Origin: Heloderma charlesbogerti
Lineage: Eukaryota; Chordata; Lepidosauria; Squamata; Helodermatidae
Assembly: GCA_026122225.1 (NCBI GenBank)
Contig: JANEZZ010001870.1
Span: 558,001 to 622,000 of the forward strand
Direction of reading: 5' to 3'
DNA length: 64,000 bases
Of this stretch, positions 37,801-49,800 are shown one piece after another. The notes below the pieces were generated by a model. The model saw only the letters and a program-made list of their open reading frames with translations, did not search any database and was not told where the DNA came from. Position 1 is the stretch's first letter. The number at the start of each line of letters is the position of its first letter. Both the position numbers and the translations under genes were made by a program.

Positions 37801-40800
37801 GTTTAAAGGGATCTACCGCTACAGGAGCCAATAGTGCACCCTTGTCCAGAGCTCTTCCGACTGACAGCCTGGAGGCTGAGGGGCAATGGTGAGAACAGTT
37901 GGGGTACTCACCAGACATTTTGCAGACACTCTCATCCAGATTGCCATTGACAAACAAGGTTCACAACACAACTTGGAGAACCTTCCTCAGTAGGTGTGGG
38001 GCTAGTGGTCAGACGCCTTCTTCAGGAGGGGTCACAGAGGCCTTTGTCAAGGGCTCCTTGGAGGGCTCTCTCAGTCTAATCCAGTAGCCAAGTCCAGACA
38101 CAGACAAAGGAATTCCTTTCAAAGCTTTATTCTTCTTTTACAACTTACAACTCTACAGGTAGCAACTAGATCTGAGCAGCAGAGTACCTATGCCCTAAGT
38201 TGGAACAGTTGGTCCCGGTTTGAAAAGCAATTACTGGCAGACCCCTGAATATAAGGACTAGGGAGAATCCCTCCCCTTTTCCCTTGGATCCTCTGGGCGC
38301 AACCGTTCTTTGAGCGCCAACCGGGCGCTACGCCTCCTTTCCGCGCTCTCCATTTGGCGCCGCTCTCTGCGTCTGCGCCGCGCATCCAACCAGTCTGCTA
38401 TCGGTGCTGGGTCACTCCCTGGACTGCTTTCTAATCTAGGAATGTGGGTGGGAGGAATCTCTGTCAGCTGCGGGCCCTGGGAAAAAGGGGCGCGCTCCTC
38501 TCCCAGGAGCGACTGCTCTTCCTCCGCATCAGAACTACTCTGGGATTCTATGGGCTCAGTGTCCACCCTGACAGCCTTATGGTTTCTTCAGGCAGGTTTG
38601 AGTACTAACACTCTGAAGCGCCAAGTGGCGGCTCCGAATAGCGTGCGAGGGTGTGGCAGCAGGGGTCTCTTTCACGTCATCCCCACATTAAGAGATTCCT
38701 TGCGGGGCTGCCTCTGAGTACTCCTCCGGCCGCGCACCGTTTTCCCACAGGGCATCTCAGCTGGGTGCTCACAGTGCTCATGCGGAAGCCTTCTGGACCC
38801 ACGGCATTTTGTTCTTTGAGACTTCTCACTCTCAAGACGGTGTTTTTAGTCGTAGTTACCTCAGCCTGCAGGATTTCTGAATTGGGGGCCTTGTCGGCAG
38901 ATCCACAATTATGCATTTTCCATGAAGGTAAGGTGGTGTTGAGAACTGACCCTTCTTTCCTCCTGAAGGTTAATTCTTTGTTTCACAGGACTCAAGAGAA
39001 TTCTCTCCCATCTTTCTGTCCCAAGCCGGTTCACTCTCAAGAAAAACTGGCGTAGACTGGATGTAAGGCAGGCATTATGTTTTGATTTGGACAGAACAGC
39101 TGCCATTAGGAGATCAGTCTCTCTTCATCTCCTTCAGGCTTGGATTTTGGGACAAAAGGCCACAATCTCACGCTGGCTGAAGGAAGCCATCAGGGTAGCT
39201 TACCAGGCATTGGATAAACAACCCCCAGGAGGGATAATGGCCCACTCCTTAAGGGGGGTGGCGGCTTCTGCAGCATTCAAAGGGGATTTTCCCATAATTG
39301 ACATCTGCAAAGCACCCACTGGGGCATCTGTACATACATTTACCAAGCATTATAAAATTGATGCTGCTGCCTATGCAGATGCAGCCTTTCGACATAAGGT
39401 ACTGCAGAAGGTCCGGGTGGCTTAGGGCGCTAGTCCCTATTGTCCCACCCTGAGGATTATGTACTGCTCTGCTAAGTGCCGAGGTTAAAGAATGCCCTCC
39501 GTGAGGCTCTGGAGAAAACAGAAATTTGTTTCTTACTGTGAATTTCTGTTACCAGAAGCTCACGGAGGGCATTCCATCCACCCACTATAGGGAGTAGTGT
39601 AGTTTTCAGCGGGAGGGAGCTGTTGCCGCTGCTGCCGCACATATGTGGGAGGTAGGCAGGGATTCCTGGGTTCATTCCTTCCTGTCCAAATTGTTTTCTG
39701 TGACAACTTAGCCTGGTAGTTAAGCAGGTGTTGATCCTTTTAATCTCTGTTTTCACACCAGTTCCGGGCATAGTTCTGTTATTTGTCTATTTGCAATGTC
39801 GGGTTGAAGGATTGCTTGCTCTGCCAGTCTGAGATGGCAGGGCAGGGCAGGGCAGGGAGGGCGGCTCCCCCGAAGAAGCAACGTTTGGCTCTGCCTACAA
39901 GCTCCAGAGGGAGGTGCCATCCCGAGGTTAAGGAATGCCCTCTGTGAGGCTCTGGAGAACAGAGATTCACGGTAAGAAACAAATTCTTGTTTTATCAGCC
40001 CTTAATTATTGAACTGGACTCCTTTTTTGGTCCAGCCTGGACATCAGTGCAAGCACTGAGGTCAATTGAATGTTTAAATAGGAGACACCTATTTAACCAT
40101 CAAGCTGAATAAAAACGTGTGTGAGGTATTGACTGCGTCAGAGTTTAGGGAATTAAAAGCTAATATAGCAGCTAATCCATTTAATAAGTTGCCTTGTATG
40201 ATAAATTAGTTCTGATAGTGTAGGTCCTTGTATTAACAGAAGCAGGGCAGTGGAGAAAGAATACTGGTGTTAGACAGAATTATTGGTATGATGAGGAATG
40301 TACTCTTAAGAAGTAGTTTTATTTTATTTATTTATTTCATTTCATTTCATTCCTACACCGCCCAATAGCTGAAGCTCTCTGGGTGGTTCACAAAAATTAA
40401 AAGCATTATACTCAGTCTAGGAAAGCTGAGGGTACTGCCAGTTATTAACTTTCAGCTAAAAAAAGTGTATAAAGCCCTGATTCTAAAAAAGAAGAAAGTG
40501 ATGGAGAAGGAAATTTGGCCCCAGTTGATAGAAGCTTAGCATCAATAGGAATTTGGCTCTGGTATATGGTATTAGTGGCTTTGTGAGGAATTAGTGGAAT
40601 TAATGATTGTTGTACATCAGCAACAGTATGTGGGCGTCACTTCTACTCTGTTTTTAATGCTATAACCAAGGGGGAAAGGGGGATATTATTAGAACAGGAA
40701 ACCGAGGATCTGCCATCATAGGAACCTGCAGTGGACCTAGAAGTAATAAATCTTATTAAGGATTTGAAAGTGGGGAAGGCCCCAGGGCCCGACTTTATAC

Positions 40801-43800
40801 TGTTGGAGCTGCTGAAGCAGAGTGAGTGGTGGGAGGGATCTCAGGTATCCTTATTTTCCCATATAGATCAATCAGACATAATTCCACTAAGTTGGACTGA
40901 AACAATAATCATTCCAATTTATAAGGAAGGTAGTAAGATAGAATCAGCAAACTATTGCCCTATAAGCCTTTATCTGTAATAGGGAAGTTGCACGCTATGT
41001 GTCTGGAGGTCAGATTAAGGGACTGGGTTGAGGAGAGGAATGTTATGGGTGCAGAGCAGGTGGGCTTTAAAAGGGGCTGTTCCACTCTGGATCACAGTTT
41101 GGTGGGGAAATATTCAATGCCTCTAAAAGGGAAATTATATACTGTGGATGTTGGATTCTGGGACCACGGGCTATACTTCCTGGAAGATGGGCTGTTGGCT
41201 AGGGACGGGTTGCACCTCACAAAGGATGGGAAGAATGTGTTTGGCCACAGCATGAAGAACTTCATCAGGAGGGCTTTAAACTGAATCCTACGGGGAAGGG
41301 AGATGTAATGTTGGGGCTAACAGTGGACGTAGGCACATGCACTGCAACGGAGAGAACAGCTCTGATAGCGCCCAATAACAGTCTTCAGACACATGTAGGA
41401 AGAAAGCCAGACTATGAAGCACATGGTCTCCAATGTCTATATGCTAATGCCCAGAGTATGGGAAACAAACAGAACGAACTTGAACTCCTAATACAAGAGG
41501 GAAATTATGACTTGATAGGTGTAACTGAGACTTGGTGAGATGACTCTCATGACTGGAATACAGCAATTGAAGGATATAACTTGTTCAAAAAGAACAGGAG
41601 GAACAGAAAGGGAGGTGGGGTTGCACTGTATGTGAAAAATACATATCGCTGCACAGAAATACTGGAGAAGGAGCTTGGTAGCCCCATCGAGTGCATCTGG
41701 GTTAAAATAAATGGAGCAAAGAATAAAAGGAACCTGGTGGTCGGAGTCTACTACCGGCCACCCAATCAAGGAGAAGACAAGGATGAAACTTTTGAAAAGC
41801 AAATGGCCAATGTTTTAAAGAAGCATGATGTAGTAGTCATGGGGGACTTCAATTTCCCCAATATTTGTTGGGAGACAAATTCTGCAAAACATGGCCCCCC
41901 TGAGATTCCTGACTTGTGTGGTGGATAACTTCCTCCTACAGAAAGTAGAGCAAGGAACTAGAGGATCGGCTATCCTTGACTTGATCCTAACCAACAGAGA
42001 TGACTTCGTGGATCGCGTAGCAGTTACAGGAACTCTAGGGGAAAGCGACCATGTTGTACTTGAGTTCTTGGTTCTAAGGGAAGCAAAAGCCGAGTGTAGT
42101 CAAACGGGTACCCTGGATTTTAGGAAAGCTGATTTTCATAAACTTGGAACAATGATCAGTAAGGTCCCATGGCAAGTGACCCTAACGGGAAAAGGAGCCC
42201 AAGATGGGTAGGAGCTTTTAAAAAAGGAAATTCTCAAGGCACGATCACAAACAATTCCAACAAGAAGAAAAGGTGGAAGACAACAGCAGAAGCCAATGTG
42301 GCTTCACAAAAAGCTTAGGGATGACCTGAAAACAAAAAAGGACACATATAGAAGTGGAAAGAAGGCCAAGTAACAAAGGAAGAGTACAGGCAGATAGCAC
42401 AGAATTGCAGGGATGGCGTTAGGAAGGCTAAAGCTGAGAATGAGCTGAGGTTAGCAAGAGATGCTAAAAACAACAAAAAGGCTTTCTTCAGCTACGTGCA
42501 TAACAAAAGACAGAGGAAAGAAATGATGGTTCAGCTGTTAAATAAGGATGGCAAAACGATAACCGATGACCAAGAAAAGGCAGAGGTGCTCAATTCCTAC
42601 TTTGGCTCAGTCTTCTCCCAAATGAGGGTCTCTGACCCCCCTGGCAAAGGCGAAGTACAGGCTGAAGGAGCAGGATTGCATCTTGAGATCAACAGGCATA
42701 TGCTCAAGGAACACCTAATTACTTTGAATGAGTTCAAATCTCAAGGTTCAGATGAATTGCATCCTCGAGTAATAAAGGAACTGGCAGAAGAACTCTCAGA
42801 ACCGCTGTCTATTCTCTTTGAGAAATCATGGAGGATGGGGGAAGTGCCAGATGACTGGAGGAGGGCTAATGTTGTCCCTATCTTCAAAAAGGGTAAAAAG
42901 GAGGAACGTGGGAACTACAGACCAGTCAGTCTGACATCAATCCCTGGGAAAATTCTAGAGCTGATGATAAAGGAATCCATCTGGAAGCACCTTGACAACA
43001 ATGCCGTGATTACTCGAAGCCAACATGGATTTGTCAAAAACAAGTCCTGCCAGACAAATCTGATCTCATTTTTGGATCAAGTAACCTCCCTTGTAGACCG
43101 TGGGAATGCTGTGGACATCGTATACCCTGACTTCAGCAAAGCTTTCGACAAAGTGCCCCATGATATCCTGATGAGCAAACTAGCTCAAAGTGGGCTAGAT
43201 GAAACAACAGTGGATCCACAGTTGGCTACAGAATCGGACTCAAAGAGTGCTTATCAATGGGACCTTCTCAAACTGGGGAGAGGTAACGAGTGGGGTACTG
43301 CAGGGCTCAGTCCTGGGCCCAGTGACCTTCAGCGTTTGTATTAATGACTTGGAGGAGGAGGTGCAGGGAATGCTGATCAAATTTGCAGATGACACAAAAC
43401 TGAGCGGGATAGCTAATACTTTGGAAGACAGAAACAAAATTCAAAGTGATCTGGATAGACTGGAGCACTGGGCAGAAAACAACAGAATGACACTTAATAG
43501 GGATCAGTGCCAAGTTCTGCACCTAGGAAAAAGAAACCAAATGCACAGTTACAAGATGGGGGATACGTGGCTCAACCACACTACAAGCAAGAAGGATCTT
43601 GGAATTGTTGTCGATCACAATTTGAATATGAGCCAACAATGTGATGTGGCTGCAAAAAAGGCCAATGCTCTTTTGGGCTGCATTCATAGAAGCATCGCTT
43701 CCAAATCCCGGGAGGTACTAGTTCCCCTCTACTCAGCACTGGTTAGGCCTCATCTGGAGTACTGTGTCCAGTTCTGGGCACCGCACTTTATGAAGGATGC

Positions 43801-46800
43801 CGATAAGCTGGAGATGGTTCAGAGGAGGGCAACAAAGATGATCAGGGGACTGGAAACAAAGCCCTATTAAGAGAGACGGAAAGAACTGGGCATGTTTAGC
43901 CTTGAGAAGAGAAGACTGAGGGAGATATGATAGCACTCTTCAAGTCCTTGAAAGGTTGTCACAGAGAAGAAGGCCAGGATCTCTTCTCGATCATCCCAGA
44001 GTGCAGGACATGGAATAATGGGCTCAAGTGACAGGAAGCCAGATTCCGGCTGAACATCAGGAAAAACTTCCTGACTGTAAGAGCAATATGACAATGGAAC
44101 CAATTACCTGGGGAGGTGGTGGGCTCTCCCACACTGGAGGCGTTCAAGACAAGGCTGGACAGCCATCTGTCAGGGCTGCTCTGACTTGGATTCCTGCATT
44201 GAGCAGGGGGTTGGACTCGATGGCCTTGTAGGCCCCTTCCAACCCTACTGTTCTATGATTCTATGGATCTTTATCTGACGATAAATTATCAAAAGACTAA
44301 GGTCTTAGTGTTCTAAAAATTATAATTAGAATATAGTTGGTCAGTGTTTTGCGCAAGTGAGCTGTTATAATTACCCAGGCATCGCCTTTCAAGCATCTCT
44401 TCGTTGGACAAGACAAAGAGATCTCTCAATACAAAAATGACCTATCTAATACATGGACTTAACATAGGTTAATTTGGGGGCTAGAATTATAATATTGTGT
44501 TTTTATCGTTTCAGAGCAGATAAGGCTAAAGTAGCTTTTTTTGGCTGTTAAATTCTTTCTGGGCTTATGGAAAACAATTTTAAAGCAGATATTTTTCTGC
44601 TTTATCTGTTTAGTTTGTTATTTAAAATTGTTAAAATATTGTAAAAATATTTCGAAGGCTCAATCCTATGGCCGCTAGCCCACACTCCGAGGTCGGTTCC
44701 TGGAGAACCACCTCCCCTTCCCCGCCACCTCATAGGATCCTCCCCGGGCTCTGCACTCGGAAGAGCAGTGCGGAGCAAGGCAAAAGGGGGCATTCCTGGG
44801 GGCGGGGCATAGAGTTTGCAAGTGCCAGTATGGCACTTCCTATGTGTCATCCAGCCTCCCCACCCCCGCGCTCTGACATCCTGCGCCTAGATGGCTGAAA
44901 TTGGCCATTTAGCTGCAAATGCAAGGTGGTTGGAGCGTGGAGGAGACGATCTCCTCCACACTCCTCCCGCCCTGCATTGGATAGGCGCTCGCCTCTGAGT
45001 TCGGAGGTGGCCGTCTATCCGCATAGGATTGCTCCCTTAGTGGCTTTTTTATTTTAAGCATCTCTTTTTATTATTATTATTATCATCATCATCAGTTAGG
45101 GGCTTTTATTTATTATTCCTCTATAAAGGAAACATCCTATTCTAGGTTTCCCGTTTTGACTCCATACCCTGGTGTAGTTTAGCTGGGTTTTTAATATGTG
45201 TAAGAAAAAGTGTTTTATGTGTGCTGAAGAGATGGTGGATCCCTCCTTGCCTGTGGCAAAGCAAAGTAAACTAGAGAGCTTTTTTACTGATCTGAACAAT
45301 TGCTGAAATCTGAAATCTTATACCATCCCTTCTCAAAACAAGTATGAAATTCTTGCACAAGACTCTAATCAACCAAAATCTATTGGCTCCAATCATAAGA
45401 TAAATGTAGCTACCTGTAGAGTTTTACCACCAAAGAAGGACAATCAAGCAAACCTATCTTAGAACAGTATAATTCTATCTTACAGGTAGTAAATCTAACT
45501 CAGGTACAATTAGATGCAGTTTTAACCAGACTGGATAAATTAGTGTCTATGGTAACTTTTTTAGATATTAGAGAAGACAAACAAGTTCAGGCATGTGATC
45601 CTGATTTTAAGATATTGAGATATGATGGGATTAAACCTCTGACAGAGGGAGAGGGTATTACTGATGAGCTGATTCTCCAACCTAACAATATATTTTTGTC
45701 TGTTTAACCCTGTAAGGGTTTTCTACCCTACTGGGGATGTGTTTCAATGGCCAAACCAAATTCAGCATCTTTACTTTTTGTACATTTCAGTGAGATGGAT
45801 AGCCTATAAATTGAAACAATTATGGGGAGCTTCCATCTCCCAAAGTTTATTCTGACATTTTCCTCCCGCAAGAGACCTCTGTTAATAAGAACTAAGGCAT
45901 AGTGTGAGGAGACGAGGGTAATCCCTTCACAATACTTTATCAATAAACAGATAAGAGTACTTTCTCCTAAATTTAATAGTGAAATGTCTCATCGTAGGGA
46001 AAAATCAAGAAAGGTAGAGATGGATTTGATTGATTGGGATTATGGGACCTGGTCCCAGGTCTGAGCTGGAGTGTAGTAATATGGGAAGCCAGAAAGATGT
46101 AAGGACTCAGCTCTGCAAGTTTACTATACCGAATAGGAACAGAAGATAAATCTACTTCCTTTTTTTATTCTGATGAAGAGGCATTAATTGGATCATATTT
46201 AAATTTCTACCCGAACAGCAGAACTATATTGTGAAAAGGTTCTCTGACTTGAAGGAAGGACTTCAAGGACTTTCTGTAAAATTTAAATCACCACCTCAGC
46301 CTAAAGCTGATTTTCTACCTGAGTTCCATGAAGGCTGTCCTGTTGCTTTAGTCCCTTTTTGCAAAATAAATGAATCCAAATCAAACGGCAATTTCACTGA
46401 TGCCCCAAAACAACTTGATTTATCATATGATTTCAAAACATCATTTTTAAATCATTTTTTTGTTGTGAGTTTTAACAAAACAAAACAGACAAACCAAAAA
46501 CATTACAAAACCAAAACAAAACATAACAACATGTTCTAAAATCCTCAGATTCAAATATTACAATATTTGGGGCGAGGGGAGGGGGAGAAAGAATAGGTTA
46601 CACGTAAACCTCAATAAAAACAGACCAGATATCCGTGTATAAGTCCATCTGAAAGTTACGCCTATATACCGCTCTTTCAAATGTTGCCAGCGTTGTTAAG
46701 TCTTCAGTCCATTGCGTTGTAGGCAGTGAGCTTTTATCGGTCCAGTATCGTAGTATGTCTTTTAGCAATCAAAAGGGTGCGAAAACTCAAATTATGCTGA

Positions 46801-49800
46801 CCATATGTTACATTCCAAAAAGCACGTAAGTAATTTCAGAGAACATTTACATCAGTAAATATTAAATATTAAAGATAAACAAAATTTATCCATATAATAT
46901 ATCTGTTATTTTTTTTGGTTTTGTTATGTTTTTTGTTTGTTTTGTTTTGTTAAAACTCACAATAAAAATTGATTAAAAAATGATTTCAAAACATCATGTC
47001 TAAGCTCATCAGTTCCCAGAAATAACTTTATAAATCAATATCTAGAACCATCAGAACCGGGATCACCAGCAATCCCCCCCCCCCCAAGTTCCTTCTCTTC
47101 AACAGAGAGAGTCCTTAGCTTGTCCTTCAGCTACGAATGGCTGCGAGTTCTATGACCAAGCTGGGTTACTTGATGATTTGAATCAGCATCATCGATTCCA
47201 TGACAGAGCCTCTACTTTAAATTGTTTATCCTGGAACATTGCTGGATGGAAGGGGAAAGCTAAAGATAAGGAGTTTTTGGATTTTCTTTCACTCTTTAAT
47301 GCAATAATGTTGTAGGCAACTTGGACAAATGACATTTTCTTAAATCGTTTCTCTGCTTTTTTTGTGATGGCCACCTCTTGCCAGTCGTGAGGATGTTTGT
47401 GTGCTGCCTTTGTTGCTTGGTCTCCACCTCACTCCAGGCTGAGATTATAACTTTACCCACTCGTGATCCCTTGGCCCATATAAATAAAAACATATAAACA
47501 GACAGCATAGGAAGGGGCCTACAAGGCCATCGAGTCCAACCCCCTGCTCAATGCAGGAAGCCTGATTCCCAGGTGGTCTCCCATCCAAGTACTAACCAGG
47601 GCTGTCCCTGCTTAGCTTCTGAGATCAGACGAGATCAGGCACATCCAGCCCTTTGCACACACAGACAACATATATCTAAAAAACATTTTTAAACAAATTT
47701 AAACATTGTGAGGAAGTGGGTACCCCTGTTTGTGCTTAGAATTAACTGACACAGGTTTCACTGCAGCTGTTCGTGCTTTGGGGCTACCCTGACGGCTTAC
47801 ATCTGACCATCCTTCATAAAACAACTGGACTTCAGCTGCTTCCACTCACACATTGAGGCTGTGACTTGGAGAAGAGGGAATCATCATTGGCCCAGAACAG
47901 CAGGTCCTCAAAGAACTTAGGGAAATTTGGTCTGAAGGAAGAGCTGTTTTATACAGTTGGGAAAGGCATTGGGATTGGCCAAAGTAATAGGTTATAAACT
48001 GATGTCCTTACTCCCATTTTGTGCCTGCTAGGAGCAGTCATGAGAGTTGGGTAGCTGGGTTGGAAGGGAAAGGTAAGCGTTCCCCTTGAATGCAAACTGG
48101 CAGGATGGGGATGGGACTGAGTGGGCTGAGGTCTCTTTCATCTGAGAGGGGAGCACAGGCAAAGGGAGGGCATTTCCTGCCTGTGTGCTCACCCTCCTAT
48201 CTGCATTTGGGGGGGTGAGTGGGATTGTGCGTGGTCTCCAACCCTTTGTTTTTGTGTGTTGGGTATGGTGCTTGTCCTCTGTTTCTTTCTGTTTGTTTGT
48301 TGGGGGTGGGTGGGTGGGAAATGCAGCGGAATTTCCTGCACATTCACTCATCTGCCCATGTTGCTTTACCTCTAGGCTTTTGTGTTCGGGGTGGTGGTGA
48401 TGAGGGGGCATTTCCCATTCTCCCCCATGGCCACCTGCCTTGTGTTTGCTGTGGCACTCTGGATGTTGTTTGGTGCATGTGGAGAGCATGTGCAAAATTA
48501 AGGATTTTGCCATATGCTAGCTCACATGCCTGCACTGTTTTTGTTCGTTGTGCATGCTAGATTTCTGGGCTTGCTGGCTGCCGCACCCAACCTCTTTTGT
48601 TTGTTTTTTGCAGTGTGTGGTGGTGGATGCTTTTTATGGGGGAGGGGGGAAGCCAGAGCCTTTTCCTGCTTGCTTTCGCACTCGACTCCTTTCTGACCTG
48701 ACACACACATACACCACGGTGGCAATTTTGTGCGTAGCCACACACCCCATGGTGTCCATTTTGTCACTGGTGTCCATGGTGCTTTGTTAGGATGCCAAAT
48801 GCACCCACAGGCTGAAAAGATTGGGGACCCCTGCTTTAAGCAATCTCAGCTGTTATTTGAAAAGTGATGTTTTATTCTTGTTTGTAAATAATTCTGTTCA
48901 TTTTGAAAGGTTCTCTCTAGTGGTGGTGTCAGTCCCATACCTATCCTGTAGGAATCAGGCCACTGAGTTTCTTTTCAGTAGAAAGGGTTTATTCTAGTGG
49001 CAGCAGTTAAAGATTTTATAACAGAGCAGTTAGGTCTATTTGGGAACTTCATTAAAAACTGTGGCAGTGAGTTCCATAAACCCAAGCCACAAAGTTAATT
49101 TTTTTTAAAAAGAAACATAGGTGGGATAACCCACATGCTGTTTTATTGCATTTGGTGGCAGCAGTGGGTAACCTACACTGGTTCTTTCACATGTGGATTT
49201 TGTAGTAGAACTACATTAATTGACTCCTACAGCATCTAACCAGAACAAGCCCAGAAACATGGGAGTCTGTTATGGAGTCTCTGAAGAACAAAACCCAAAC
49301 TGTCAAGAATACGTTTCCTTCCATATTATGATATGGTGAATCTACTCACATGTTGGGAAACTGAGCATGACTTGGAGCACCCCTGAATGTCTGTCAGTAA
49401 GAGATACATTAGAGCAAGAATTTTAATAAGGAATGGAAGTAACTATGCTGGGAATCTTACAAGGATTAAAAAAAAATAATTTCCCCCCTTGGCTTCATTG
49501 TTTCCCGAAATTTTACATTTCTACCCTTTAAAAGTCCTATTACATACTTATTAGAAATTTTTTGGGGGAGTAAAGCTGGGTAGCAATATATAAACACCTT
49601 GTCTTAAATATTTTATTCATAATTCTAAAAGAAAATATTTCATAATCTAAAGCTGCTCAGTTTTTCAGGAAAAAAATGGTCCTTGGAAAAATAAATATAT
49701 TTTCCTGAATTTTTCTGGTGTTTTTTTTCCAAGCCTTCACATTTCTATGTGTATGTATATTTCATTTTCTATTAATCCTTCTATTAGTTGAGCTATTCTA

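Larger units (their letters stand above)
34037..39990 (+). mobile_element. DIRS-type retrotransposon, structurally complete but coding-defective
   Basis: This is a 5.95-kb element with the DIRS hallmarks. Inverted terminal repeats lie at 34037-34150 and about 39850-39960 (GTTCTCCAGAGCCTCAC against its complement; CTTAACCTCGGGATGG; CTGGAGCTTGTAGGCAGAGC). An internal complementary region at 39481-39570 contains the complements of both outer ends. Gag, RT-RNase H and tyrosine recombinase regions come in that order. The right end extends past the inverted repeat to about 39990 (ACGGTAAGAAACAAATTC), which is matched in the internal complementary region. No target duplication is expected or seen. 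It is inserted in an unplaced LINE (33389-34036 resumes at 39991). A solo LTR interrupts the recombinase region. Confidence 0.9.

Noticed and set aside
34612..39425. An endogenous retrovirus or bacterial integrase system
   Set aside because: The tyrosine recombinase follows an RT of DIRS type, and inverted repeats with an internal complementary region are DIRS features. There is no aspartic protease, DDE integrase or envelope.
48185..48790. Long overlapping open frames on both strands
   Set aside because: G/T-rich composition inside a hAT-like MITE; sequences are Cys/Phe/Pro-rich without a domain.
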